Of a DNA stretch of 28,847 bases, positions 8,784 through 16,689 are shown one piece after another. Each line of letters starts with the position of its first letter. Positions within the stretch are counted from its first letter, which is position 1. A model generated the notes under the pieces. That model did not search any database. It was not told where the DNA came from and saw only the letters and a program-made list of their open reading frames with translations. This stretch comes from Prolixibacteraceae bacterium (GTDB lineage Bacteria > Bacteroidota > Bacteroidia > Bacteroidales > Prolixibacteraceae): assembly GCA_016930735.1 (NCBI GenBank), contig JAFGGF010000142.1:1-28847 (forward strand). The letters run 5' to 3'. The translations under genes and the position numbers were made by a program.

Positions 8784-9800
8784 CTAAATTACATTCACTT
8801 CCCTTTCAAGACCAATCCCGAATTTTTCAAAAACCGAGTTCCTAATTTTTTCAGAAAGATCAAAAATTTCTTTTCCTGTTGCATTTCCAAAATTCACCAG
8901 TACAAGAGCCTGTTTTTCATGCACACCTGCGTCTCCTTCCCTGTAACCTTTCCATCCGCATTGATCGATCAGCCAGCCTGCTGCAAGTTTTACCATATCG
9001 TTTCCGGCAGGATAATATGGAATCTCAGGGTAAAGTTTTTTTATTTTTTCAGTCTGTGAGATCCCGACTACCGGATTTTTAAAAAAACTACCTGCACTTC
9101 CAAGTTCCTTAACATCAGGAAGTTTAGACGAACGAATATTGATTACTGCCTGACGGATATTTTTGATATTTATTTCACCAAGTTTTTTTACCTCTTCCTC
9201 AAGATTGCCGTAACTCAGGTCAAATTCCGGGAATTTTTCCAGCCTGAAAACGACCGATGTAACGATTACTTTTCCCTTCAATTTATTTTTGAAAATACTG
9301 TCCCGGTAACTGAAATTGCATTCATTTCCTGCCATTTCAAATGGTTTCATATTTTCGAGGTTGTACCCTTTAACTGTTTCAATAAAATTCCCGACCTCAC
9401 AACCATAAGCACCAATATTCTGGATTGGTGCAGCACCGACTTTGCCCGGAATTAAACTCAGATTTTCAATTCCTGAAAATTCAGAAAAAACGCAGTATCT
9501 GACAAACTCGTCCCACTCTTCGCCTGCACCTGCTTCAATCCACACATTTTGCCTGTTTTCTTGTATAACCTGAATGCCAGGCACATTTGGATAAACGACT
9601 AATCCGTTAAAATCAGAAATAAATAGAATGTTGCTTCCTCCGCCAAGGATGAGTATTTTTTCATCATTCCAGGTTTTATTCGACCTGAAAAAAAACTCCG
9701 GATCGGCAATATCGGTAAATTCAAAAAAGTATTTTGCTTTTACATCTATCCCGAATGTATTATAGGATTTTAATGAATATTTTTCTAAAAAACGGATCAT
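8784..9800 (-). CDS. murB: UDP-N-acetylenolpyruvoylglucosamine reductase (MurB, type I)
   Basis: This 338-residue cytoplasmic flavoprotein reduces UDP-GlcNAc-enolpyruvate to UDP-MurNAc with NADPH. The FAD-binding motif ILGGGSNILF is at residues 51-60, the IPG(K)VGAAPIQNIGAYG segment at about 117-133, YRDS with the conserved Arg at 165-168, the catalytic Ser in GSAGSFFKNP (S238), and the C-terminal LEREV, whose E334 aligns with E. coli E325. Length matches the E. coli-type enzyme. The start MIRFLEKYSLKSYNTFGI is typical (the NTF motif follows closely). A good Bacteroidetes promoter match overlapping a 16-base palindrome lies directly upstream. Confidence 0.97.
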   Translation of the reverse strand: MIRFLEKYSLKSYNTFGIDVKAKYFFEFTDIADPEFFFRSNKTWNDEKILILGGGSNILFISDFNGLVVYPNVPGIQVIQENRQNVWIEAGAGEEWDEFVRYCVFSEFSGIENLSLIPGKVGAAPIQNIGAYGCEVGNFIETVKGYNLENMKPFEMAGNECNFSYRDSIFKNKLKGKVIVTSVVFRLEKFPEFDLSYGNLEEEVKKLGEINIKNIRQAVINIRSSKLPDVKELGSAGSFFKNPVVGISQTEKIKKLYPEIPYYPAGNDMVKLAAGWLIDQCGWKGYREGDAGVHEKQALVLVNFGNATGKEIFDLSEKIRNSVFEKFGIGLEREVNVI

Positions 9801-9803
9801 AAA

Positions 9804-9819
9804 TGTATTTTAAAATACA
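9804..9819. promoter_or_regulatory. Perfect 16-base palindrome at the murB start region
   Basis: TGTATTTTAAAATACA reads the same on both strands. It sits 3 bases upstream of the murB ATG and touches the -7 box, covering the predicted transcription start. It could be a repressor site or chance AT-rich symmetry. Confidence 0.35.
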
Positions 9820-9846
9820 AAGATAGAGTAAGATTTTCACATCAAA
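9818..9846 (-). promoter_or_regulatory. Predicted murB promoter (Bacteroidetes sigma-A type)
   Basis: On the minus strand TTTG (9846-9843) is followed after 17 bases by TATCTTTG (9825-9818), a full match to TAnnTTTG. The implied transcription start is near 9812, giving a leader of only about a dozen bases. The spacer is at the short end of the accepted range. Confidence 0.5.
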
Positions 9847-9876
9847 GAAGTTATATTCACTGTTATTCCAACTAAT

Positions 9877-10341
9877 TTATTCCTGAAAAAACGGAACCTC
9901 TTTAAGAAAAGCATATGAATTTTTCTGATAATTGATTTCACACACAAAATGGTCAAGCCCGTTTGAAACAATTATATATTTTACTTTCAGGCTCATATTG
10001 TACCTGACAACCTGGTCGAAAGTTTGCTGGGTAATTTTAACATCCGGTGATTTGAATTCAGCAATTGTAAACGGAAGCCCTTTTTTGTCATAAACCAATA
10101 AATCAAATCGTTGAGGCTGAGAATTGACCATTACTTTTTTTTCAACAGCCATAAGTGATGCCGGATATTTTTTTTCAATTATCAAATATTGAATAAAATT
10201 CAGACGAACCCACTCTTCAGGAGTCAGTACCACAAACTTTTTCCTGACCACATCGAAAATAAAATCCTTTTCATCCAGCTTTTTAAACCGGAATTCATAT
10301 TCAGGAAGATTCAGTACTTTGATGTTTTTCAACTGATCCAT
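9877..10341 (-). CDS. Small HsdR N-terminal-domain-like protein (putative PD-(D/E)XK nuclease fold)
   Basis: The 154-residue protein resembles the free-standing type I restriction HsdR N-terminal domain family (HSDR_N_2) often annotated in Bacteroidetes. The visible core is QRFDLLVYD (Asp of the motif), then IAEFKSP (the E-x-K of PD-(D/E)XK), with a following KITQQTFDQVVRYN helix and KYIIVSNG strand as in that fold. No helicase or methyltransferase genes are nearby, so this is not a restriction system. It is divergent from the amn-holA operon and lies upstream of murB on the same strand. The true substrate is unknown; DNA or RNA cleavage is only implied by the fold. It has no signal peptide or membrane segment. 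Confidence 0.8.
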   Translation of the reverse strand: MDQLKNIKVLNLPEYEFRFKKLDEKDFIFDVVRKKFVVLTPEEWVRLNFIQYLIIEKKYPASLMAVEKKVMVNSQPQRFDLLVYDKKGLPFTIAEFKSPDVKITQQTFDQVVRYNMSLKVKYIIVSNGLDHFVCEINYQKNSYAFLKEVPFFQE

Positions 10342-10367
10342 AGAATTATTGTGTTAATAATTTCTCA

Positions 10368-10398
10368 TTTGCAGATGCCTGTTAAAAACTTATTTTTG
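10368..10398 (+). promoter_or_regulatory. Predicted promoter of the amn-holA operon
   Basis: TTTG (10368-10371), a 19-base spacer and TATTTTTG (10391-10398) match the Bacteroidetes consensus completely. The implied start near 10404 leaves a leader of about 45 bases before the GTG start codon. Confidence 0.7.
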
Positions 10399-10448
10399 CA
10401 ATTCAATAAAATGGAGGTAATTTAATACTTTCAAACAAAAATATATCT

Positions 10449-11219
10449 GTGAAAACAAAAAAAGAAATAGTTGACAACTGGCTTCCGCGATACACGGGGA
10501 AACCACTGACTGAATTCAGCAAATTTATCCTGCTCACCAATTTTCAATATTACGTCGAGCAGTTTGCCATTCGTTTTGAAGTTCCGATTGAGGGTGGTGA
10601 TAAAAACATGCCCAATGCAACGGCCGAAGGAATAACCATAATAAATTTCGGAATGGGGAGCCCGAATGCAGCTACTATTATGGATTTACTAAGTGCTATT
10701 AATCCAAAAGCTGTATTATTCCTTGGTAAATGTGGTGGATTAAAAAGCAAAAACAAACTGGGCGACCTGATACTTCCGATTGCTGCTATTCGAAGTGATG
10801 GAACATCCAACGATTATTTACCTCCTGAAATTCCGGCTTTACCTGCATTTAACCTTCAGCGTGCGGTCTCACATATTATCAGAACCCGAAAACTGGATTA
10901 CTGGACCGGAGTGGTTTTTACAACAAACAAAAGGGTTTGGGAATACGATGAAAGGTTTAAAAAGTACCTGACCAAAACACGGGCAATGGCTATCGACATG
11001 GAAACAGCAACCATATTTACAGTTGGATTTTGTAACCAGATACCAACCGGGGCTTTACTCCTTGTTTCAGACCAACCCATGATATCGACGGGAGTTAAAA
11101 CTGATAAAAGTGATAAACTGGTCACATCAAAATTTGTCGACCAACATCTTGATGTAGGAATAGAATCGCTCCTTGAAATAAAAAATAACGGACAGTCGGT
11201 TAAACACCTTAAATTTTAA
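10449..11219 (+). CDS. amn: AMP nucleosidase
   Basis: The 256-residue protein hydrolyses AMP to adenine and ribose 5-phosphate. It is the short Bacteroidetes form, lacking the extra N-terminal domain of the E. coli enzyme. Family signatures are NWLPRYTG at the N-terminus, NATAEGITIINFGMGSPNAA (about 56-75), the phosphorylase-like LFLGKCGGLK (about 91-100), and AIDMETATIF (about 180-189), whose ME pair is typical of the nucleoside phosphorylase superfamily. The start is a GTG: homologs begin MKTKxEIVxNWLPRY and no ATG in frame precedes it. Its stop is one base from the holA start, so the two are almost certainly co-transcribed and probably translationally coupled. Confidence 0.93.
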   Translation: MKTKKEIVDNWLPRYTGKPLTEFSKFILLTNFQYYVEQFAIRFEVPIEGGDKNMPNATAEGITIINFGMGSPNAATIMDLLSAINPKAVLFLGKCGGLKSKNKLGDLILPIAAIRSDGTSNDYLPPEIPALPAFNLQRAVSHIIRTRKLDYWTGVVFTTNKRVWEYDERFKKYLTKTRAMAIDMETATIFTVGFCNQIPTGALLLVSDQPMISTGVKTDKSDKLVTSKFVDQHLDVGIESLLEIKNNGQSVKHLKF

Positions 11220-11220
11220 G

Positions 11221-12219
11221 ATGGATTACACAAAAATACTTGAAGACCTTGAAAATAAAATTTATCACCCGATTTATTTCCTTTCGGGAGAAGAGCCTTA
11301 TTATATCGACCTGATTTCGGATTATATTGAAGATAATGTTTTAACCGATGCAGAAAAAGGGTTTAACCAGTTGGTTTATTACGGAAAAGATACCGAGGTT
11401 AATACAATTATAGAAGCTTCAAGGAGGTTTCCGATGATGGCAAACCAGCAGGTAATTATTGTTAAGGAAGCACAGTCGCTGAAAAACATCGAGGACCTGA
11501 AAATTTATGTTGAAAAACCCCTGAGATCGACCATCCTGGTAATTAATTACAAGTATAAAAAACTTGATAAAAGAATCGGTTTTGTAAAAACAATTCAAAA
11601 AAACGGGATTTTTTTTGATTCGCCCCGGATTTACGAAAATAAAATTCCGGATTGGATTGAACAGTATCTTGCTGATTTTAAATATACAATTACTCCGCAA
11701 GCTGCCATAATGCTATCGGAATATTTAGGGGCAAATCTGAGCAAGGTCGCCAATGAATTAAAAAAGCTGATTATAGCCCTTCCTGAAAAAACAAAAATCA
11801 CACCTGAACATATTGAACGCAATATAGGTATCAGCAAGGAATACAACGTTTTTGAGCTGCAAAATGCCCTGGGAGAAAAAAATGTTTTAAAAGCCAACAG
11901 GATTATTAATTATTTTGGCGCAAACCCCTCTGCCAATCCCATTCAACGGACAACAGCGTCGCTGCATATGTATTTTTCAAAATTATTTATATATCATTTC
12001 CTGAAAGACAAATCTGAAAATTCTGTAGCAGCTTCGTTGGGATTGCATCCGTTTTTTGCAAAATCGTATATTACAGCAGCAAAACGATATACCCCGCACA
12101 AATTGTTTGATATTGTCGGGATTTTACGTGAATACGATATGAAGAGCAAGGGTTACGGAAATTCATCAGCATCGGAGGGAGAATTACAAAAAGAGATGAT
12201 TTACAAAATATTACATTAA
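11221..12219 (+). CDS. holA: DNA polymerase III subunit delta
   Basis: This 332-residue protein fits the HolA family, which opens the beta clamp within the clamp-loader complex. Visible signatures: the N-terminal PIYFLSGEEPYYIDLI, the RRFPMMANQQVIIVKEAQ strand-helix in the first domain, the middle domain NLSKVANELKKLI, then ITPEHIERNIGISKEYNVFELQNALGEKN, and a helical C-terminal collar domain. Length is normal. It sits one base after amn and one base before the rhomboid gene, an unusually compact arrangement that couples a replication gene to unrelated neighbours. Confidence 0.95.
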   Translation: MDYTKILEDLENKIYHPIYFLSGEEPYYIDLISDYIEDNVLTDAEKGFNQLVYYGKDTEVNTIIEASRRFPMMANQQVIIVKEAQSLKNIEDLKIYVEKPLRSTILVINYKYKKLDKRIGFVKTIQKNGIFFDSPRIYENKIPDWIEQYLADFKYTITPQAAIMLSEYLGANLSKVANELKKLIIALPEKTKITPEHIERNIGISKEYNVFELQNALGEKNVLKANRIINYFGANPSANPIQRTTASLHMYFSKLFIYHFLKDKSENSVAASLGLHPFFAKSYITAAKRYTPHKLFDIVGILREYDMKSKGYGNSSASEGELQKEMIYKILH

Positions 12220-12220
12220 T

Positions 12221-12832
12221 ATGTTAACCTATTTTATTATTGGAGTTACAGTACTCGTATCATATATCTGTTTCAGGGATGAAGGATTAATGGCAAAACT
12301 GCAGTTTAATGCCGCACATGTAATAAACCGGAAAGAATATTACCGGTTAATTACACATGCTTTTGTCCATGCTGGCTGGTGGCATCTGATTGTGAATATG
12401 ATGGTACTTTTCTTTTTTGGAAAATATGTGGAATCATATTTCTCTGATAATTTCGGTAGAAAAGCCTTGGCATTTTATTTATTCCTCTACCTGGGAGGAA
12501 TTCTTTTTTCAAATGCCTGGGCATTAATAAAACAACGAAATAATTATTATTACAATGCAGTAGGAGCTTCAGGTGCAGTTTCGGCTGTATTGTTTGCATT
12601 CATCTTTTTTGATCCCTGGGAACCGCTCAGTTTATACGGTATTATAAATATCCCGGGAATACTGTTTGCTGCAGGATATCTTGTATATTCCTATATTATG
12701 AGTAAAAAACAACTGGATAATGTGGCTCACGATGCGCATTTCCTTGGAGCTCTCTGGGGATTTATTTTCCCAATCCTGCTAAAACCCGATTTGTTTGGAG
12801 AATTTCTGGACAAACTTTTCCGTTTAATGTAA
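12221..12832 (+). CDS. Rhomboid family intramembrane serine protease
   Basis: The 203-residue membrane protein has the minimal six-helix rhomboid core. Visible motifs: HAFVHAGWWHLIVNMMVLFF (about 47-66, including the oxyanion/L1 histidines and Asn), the catalytic serine in GASGA (S117), and the catalytic histidine in AHDAHFLGALWGF (H173). By family knowledge it cleaves transmembrane helices of other membrane proteins within the bilayer; substrates cannot be predicted. It lies one base after holA and two bases before the aminotransferase, inside the amn operon. Confidence 0.93.
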   Translation: MLTYFIIGVTVLVSYICFRDEGLMAKLQFNAAHVINRKEYYRLITHAFVHAGWWHLIVNMMVLFFFGKYVESYFSDNFGRKALAFYLFLYLGGILFSNAWALIKQRNNYYYNAVGASGAVSAVLFAFIFFDPWEPLSLYGIINIPGILFAAGYLVYSYIMSKKQLDNVAHDAHFLGALWGFIFPILLKPDLFGEFLDKLFRLM

Positions 12833-12834
12833 TT

Positions 12835-13665
12835 ATGATTTCCCGGTATTATTTGATTAATAAGGAAATCAGGGATATTGAAGAAGATCCTTTCTTATTA
12901 GAAATTTTCCTGAATCAAACCTTCAGCCTGGAACAAAAAATTTGGTTTTGCTATGGCAAAATCCCGTTTTTTGACAAAAACATTTTTTTATTGAAGGAAC
13001 AACTTGAATTTACCGGATTCCGGATCCCGGAATTGTTAACTGACCAACGGGAATTGAAAAGACTTTCAAGCCGATTGATCAATAAAAACAAAGCATTTTT
13101 AAGCGGATTACTGAACCTTACAGTTTTAAGTAATCATGATGATTCACACCTGATTATCACAGTTGAACCTTCTGATAAAAAGAACTTTGAATTAAAAAAT
13201 AAGGGGAAATTGCTTGATTTCTCCGATCAGTTAAAATATTCGGCAAATGAAGGGAATAAATACCGGTTTTATAATTTAGCATTCTGGAACTCGTCCCAAA
13301 AAACAATCAGGGATTTAAAAATTGACGGATTGATTTTTTTGAACGAAAACAAATCCATTGTTGAATGTGCCAACTCGAACATTTATTTTATAAAGGGGAA
13401 TGCCCTGATCAGCCCTTCTCCTGAAACAGGCTGTTACCTTGATCTGTTGCGGGAAAAAGTTCTTGAAACTGCTGCCATCCTGAACTTCAGGATTATAGAA
13501 ACTTCACAGTTAAGTAAATCTGATATTGATCGAACCGACGAAGCATTTATAGCAGGTGAATCAATTGCAATGCAAAAAATTACCGGTATTGGAAATATAC
13601 GGTTTACACACCAAAAAACTCAAATGATCAATGAAAAACTGAATGAAATTCTTTTAAACGACTAA
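12835..13665 (+). CDS. Class IV aminotransferase-like protein (PabC/branched-chain aminotransferase fold), divergent
   Basis: The 276-residue protein shows the C-terminal half of the fold-type IV PLP enzymes: SIVECANSNIYFIKGN (about 174-189, with the conserved Glu and Asn), the SPSPETGCYLDLLREKVLE segment, and a DEAFIAGESIAMQKITGI ending. The PLP lysine is probably K142 in NKYRFYNLAF, assigned by distance from the ECANSN motif and therefore tentative. The N-terminal half is poorly conserved. Candidate roles are 4-amino-4-deoxychorismate lyase (folate pathway) or amino-acid transamination; no pab or ilv gene is nearby, so I do not choose. Its stop codon overlaps the yqgE stop on the other strand (shared CTAA). 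Confidence 0.82.
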   Translation: MISRYYLINKEIRDIEEDPFLLEIFLNQTFSLEQKIWFCYGKIPFFDKNIFLLKEQLEFTGFRIPELLTDQRELKRLSSRLINKNKAFLSGLLNLTVLSNHDDSHLIITVEPSDKKNFELKNKGKLLDFSDQLKYSANEGNKYRFYNLAFWNSSQKTIRDLKIDGLIFLNENKSIVECANSNIYFIKGNALISPSPETGCYLDLLREKVLETAAILNFRIIETSQLSKSDIDRTDEAFIAGESIAMQKITGIGNIRFTHQKTQMINEKLNEILLND

Positions 13666-14252
13666 TTCATTGAAGGATTCTCAGGAAAGTGTTCCCAGAC
13701 CTGGTATTTTTTCCCTACCATTTTAACAAAATCGATCCATGATGATTGGCTCAGGTCCTTCATTACTATCTCATCGTTTACATCGTTTACAAGCCAGGAA
13801 TTTTCTTTTAACTCTTCATCGAGCTGGCCCGAATCCCAACCTGAATAACCCAGGAAAAACCTAACCTCCGTTGGTTTGGCAATACCAGTTGTAATTAACC
13901 GTTTTAAGTCTTCAAAATCACCTCCCCAATAAAGGTTTTTTGAGACCTTAATGCTACCACTGACCTGGTTCCCAAGTTTATGGATGTAATAAATGGAATC
14001 GGTTGCAACAGGTCCGCCAATATAAACATTCGCATTAAACTCAGGAAAATCGGAAATTATATCATGGATTGGAAAATCAACCTTTTTATTCAGGATAAAT
14101 CCAACTGCACCTTTATCGCTGTAAGCAACCAGGAAAACTACCGAACGGTTAAAATAACTTCCAGTCAGAAATGGTTCAGCAATTAATATCCGCCCCTTTT
14201 CAGGCTTCAGATTATTGCTTCTTATTTTAAATATGTCCAGATTCTGATCCAT
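13662..14252 (-). CDS. yqgE: YqgE/AlgH family protein
   Basis: The 196-residue cytoplasmic protein carries the family signatures GRILIAEPFLTGSYFNRSVVFL near the N-terminus, GAVGFILNKK (about 48-57), YIGGPV (about 77-82) and the FFLGYSGWDSGQLDEEL stretch in the middle-to-C-terminal part. Length is typical (about 185-200). The molecular function of the family is not established. It overlaps the aminotransferase by 4 bases tail-to-tail. It lies downstream of the septum gene on the same strand, with a 133-base gap that holds an inverted repeat and probably its own promoter. Confidence 0.95.
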   Translation of the reverse strand: MDQNLDIFKIRSNNLKPEKGRILIAEPFLTGSYFNRSVVFLVAYSDKGAVGFILNKKVDFPIHDIISDFPEFNANVYIGGPVATDSIYYIHKLGNQVSGSIKVSKNLYWGGDFEDLKRLITTGIAKPTEVRFFLGYSGWDSGQLDEELKENSWLVNDVNDEIVMKDLSQSSWIDFVKMVGKKYQVWEHFPENPSMN

Positions 14253-14288
14253 AAAATTAATTCCAAGTACAATATATGAAAATCGATT

Positions 14289-14309
14289 TTTATATCAAAC
14301 CGATATAAA
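14289..14309. promoter_or_regulatory. Inverted repeat TTTATATC-N5-GATATAAA upstream of yqgE
   Basis: Perfect 8-base arms with a 5-base spacer lie 37 bases before the yqgE start codon, at a typical operator position. There is no T-run after it on the minus strand, so it does not look like a terminator for the upstream septum gene. Function unknown. Confidence 0.35.
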
Positions 14310-14385
14310 CTATAACTTTCATTAAAATGTAAATGTTTAAAGATTAATTAAATAAATTTTGGATTTACTTGTCTGAAGTTTAAAT

Positions 14386-14688
14386 TTACTCCTCAACAAT
14401 AATATAAAGATCTTCATCGGGCTTTGTCATGTTGTATTGTTCGCGGGCATATTTTTCCAATTCCTTAATTCCGGAATTCAGTTCTTCAAGTTTTTGTTTA
14501 TCAGCCTTGATACGGTCTTTATAATATTCCTGTTGCTCGGTAAGGTTTTCCAATTGTTTTTTGTTTTTACTACGGGTAATAATGCTGTACTCATCAAAAA
14601 AAATCAGGTAGATAACAAAAAGAAAAAGGGTAATGAAAAATTTATTCTTTACAACCTTAATTATTGCTGATTTTTTGTTTTCCTTCAT
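14386..14688 (-). CDS. DivIC/FtsB-type septum formation initiator protein
   Basis: This 100-residue bitopic membrane protein has a basic cytoplasmic N-terminus, one membrane helix (FFITLFLFVIYLIFF, about 17-31), then a coiled coil (KNKKQLENLTEQQEYYKDRI through LEELNSGIKELEKYA). It ends in the family signature AREQYNMTKPDEDLYIIVEE. By family knowledge it forms the FtsB/FtsL-like complex of the divisome in the periplasm. It is transcribed on the minus strand after pruA but is separated from it by a terminator and has its own -7 box. Confidence 0.9.
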   Translation of the reverse strand: MKENKKSAIIKVVKNKFFITLFLFVIYLIFFDEYSIITRSKNKKQLENLTEQQEYYKDRIKADKQKLEELNSGIKELEKYAREQYNMTKPDEDLYIIVEE

Positions 14689-14705
14689 TATTCAAAATTC
14701 TACAC

Positions 14706-14713
14706 CAAAGGTA
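14706..14713 (-). promoter_or_regulatory. Predicted -7 element of the septum gene
   Basis: TACCTTTG on the minus strand matches TAnnTTTG and lies 18 bases before the start codon, between the pruA terminator and the gene. No -33 TTTG was found at the normal spacing, so this is only a partial promoter match. Confidence 0.35.
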
Positions 14714-14728
14714 AAGATTTCAAAACAT

Positions 14729-14764
14729 AAAAAAAGGGGAACAGTTCAATAACCCTCCCCTTTT
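14729..14764 (-). terminator. Rho-independent terminator of pruA
   Basis: On the minus strand AAAAGGGG (14764-14757) and CCCCTTTT (14739-14732) form an 8-base stem with a 17-base loop, and the T run continues to 14729 (seven T). It begins 17 bases after the pruA stop codon. Confidence 0.75.
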
Positions 14765-14780
14765 ATCAACAAAATTTCGT

Positions 14781-16418
14781 TTATTCTGAATCCGGTTCAA
14801 AATTCGGATAAGTATAAGCTGTTGGTGATACGAAGTTTTCCTTAATAGAACGTATCGAAGTCCAGCGTAACATATTAAATATAGATCCGGCTTTATCATC
14901 AGTCCCTGAACCACGAGCCCCTCCAAACGGCTGTTGACCCACAACTGCACCGGTAGGTTTATCGTTGATATAGAAATTACCGGCTGCGTTATCGAGCCTT
15001 TTTGTAATTTTTTCGATGTTGTAACGGCATTGTGAAAATACAGCACCGGTTAAAGCATAAATCGAAGTATTATCAACAACATCCAAAGTGTGATCAAGTT
15101 CTTCATCGTCGTAAATATAGATTGTCAAAACTGGTCCGAACAGTTCTTCCTGCATGGTTATGTAATCTGGTTTTTTGGCAAGGATAACAGTTGGTTCAAT
15201 AAAATACCCTTTTGACTTATCGTAATTTCCACCGAAAATCACCTCAGCATCTTCATCGTTTTTTGCCCTGTCGATAAAACCTGCCAATTTATCAAATGAA
15301 GGTTCATCGATTACTGCATTCATAAAATTGGTAAAATCCTCAGGAGGCCCCATTTTTACTGTTGCCAGTTCGGCTCCCAGTTTTTCCCTTACCTCATCCC
15401 AAATACTTTCAGGAATGTAAGCTCTCGAAGCAGCCGAACATTTCTGCCCCTGGTACTCAAATGCTCCTCTGATCATTGCAATTACCAGTTCCTGTATTTT
15501 TGTTGTATTATCTGCAAAAATAAAGTCTTTGCCGCCGGTCTCACCAACAATCCTCGGATACGATTTGTATTTATAAATATTTTCACCGATTGTTTTCCAA
15601 ATCCCCTGGAAAACACCGGTTGAACCGGTAAAATGGATACCTGCAAATTCTTTGTGGGAAAATACCACATCGGCAGCTACAGGTCCTGAAACATAAACCA
15701 GGTTAATTACACCGTCAGGAAGACCGGCTTCTTTAAAAATTTCCATAATTACACCTGCTGAATAAACCGCTGTTTTTGATGGTTTCCATACAACAACATT
15801 TCCCATCATGGCAGGAGCTGCCGGAAGGTTGCCAGCTATCGATGTAAAATTAAAAGGAGTCAAAGCAAAAATAAATCCTTCCAACGGACGGAATTCGTTA
15901 TAATTCCAGGTTCCAATTGATGATTCAGGTTGCAGTTTGTATATATCGGTCATTACTTTTACTCCAAACCTGAAAAAATCAGCTAACTCACAGGCAGCAT
16001 CAATTTCGGCCTGGTATATATTTTTTGACTGCCCCAGCATGGTTGCAGCATTTATTTTTGAACGGTATGGTCCTGATAAAAGGTCAGCTGCTTTCAGAAA
16101 TATCGAAGCCCTGTGTTGCCACGACATGTTCACCCATTTTTTTCTGGCTTCAAGAGCAGCATCGATTGCCATTTCAACATGGCTTGCATCACCCTGGTTA
16201 TAATAACCCAAAGTATGCTCAATTTCATGAGGTGGGAACATCCTGACTTTCCTGTTTGTCCGGACATCATTTCCCCCGATAACCATTGGTAATTCAACTT
16301 CCTGCGAACGCAGTTCTTTCAGTTTTTCTTTTAATTCCCTTCTTTCCGGAGTACCCGGAGCGTAAGAAAGAATAGGTTCATTCTTTGCTTCAGGTACATT
16401 AAAAAATCCTTTTGGCAT
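14781..16418 (-). CDS. pruA: L-glutamate gamma-semialdehyde (delta-1-pyrroline-5-carboxylate) dehydrogenase
   Basis: This 545-residue aldehyde dehydrogenase oxidises glutamate semialdehyde to glutamate with NAD+, the second step of proline catabolism. The catalytic Cys is C327 in EYQGQKCSAASRAYIP and the general base E293 in VGETGGKDFIF; NAD-binding segments include LTPFNFTSIAGNLPA (186-200), VVWKPS and IHFTGSTGVF (261-270). The KCSAASRAYIP context and the N-terminal PKGFFNVPEAKNEPILSYAPG are specific to the stand-alone P5CDH group (ALDH4-like) rather than PutA fusions. No proline dehydrogenase gene is present in the window, so the first step must be encoded elsewhere. A terminator follows the gene. 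Confidence 0.95.
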   Translation of the reverse strand: MPKGFFNVPEAKNEPILSYAPGTPERRELKEKLKELRSQEVELPMVIGGNDVRTNRKVRMFPPHEIEHTLGYYNQGDASHVEMAIDAALEARKKWVNMSWQHRASIFLKAADLLSGPYRSKINAATMLGQSKNIYQAEIDAACELADFFRFGVKVMTDIYKLQPESSIGTWNYNEFRPLEGFIFALTPFNFTSIAGNLPAAPAMMGNVVVWKPSKTAVYSAGVIMEIFKEAGLPDGVINLVYVSGPVAADVVFSHKEFAGIHFTGSTGVFQGIWKTIGENIYKYKSYPRIVGETGGKDFIFADNTTKIQELVIAMIRGAFEYQGQKCSAASRAYIPESIWDEVREKLGAELATVKMGPPEDFTNFMNAVIDEPSFDKLAGFIDRAKNDEDAEVIFGGNYDKSKGYFIEPTVILAKKPDYITMQEELFGPVLTIYIYDDEELDHTLDVVDNTSIYALTGAVFSQCRYNIEKITKRLDNAAGNFYINDKPTGAVVGQQPFGGARGSGTDDKAGSIFNMLRWTSIRSIKENFVSPTAYTYPNFEPDSE

Positions 16419-16459
16419 AACTTATTTCGATTAAATTTCTTCCCTTTTTGATTTCCGGG

Positions 16460-16467
16460 CAAAGTTA
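16460..16467 (-). promoter_or_regulatory. Possible -7 element of pruA
   Basis: TAACTTTG on the minus strand matches TAnnTTTG 42 bases before the start codon. The nearest TTTG upstream (16497-16494) is 26 bases away, longer than usual, so the full promoter is uncertain. Confidence 0.35.
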
Positions 16468-16689
16468 TGGAAAAGCTAAAAAGTAAATAATAACAAATAT
16501 CAGCAATATAAATCACAATAATAAACCAATCGAAAATTTGTAGTTTTGCAAACGCAAACAACTGTTATTTGGTAATTTTCAATAATTCACTTTGTTTTGT
16601 TAAAAGATTAAACTGATTGTATTAAATTTTAAATTTTTAAATACTTAAGTTTACGATCGGAAACTTTTTGAAGCATATAAAATATATTA

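Noticed and set aside
9877..10341. A restriction-modification or defence island around the HsdR-N-like protein
   Set aside because: No methyltransferase, specificity subunit, helicase, integrase or toxin gene is near; neighbours are core genes.
16549..16689. TAGTTTTG at 16541-16548 as promoter of the histidine kinase and a structured 140-base leader
   Set aside because: There is no -33 element at the right spacing, and the leader shows only AT-rich low-complexity sequence with no convincing stem.
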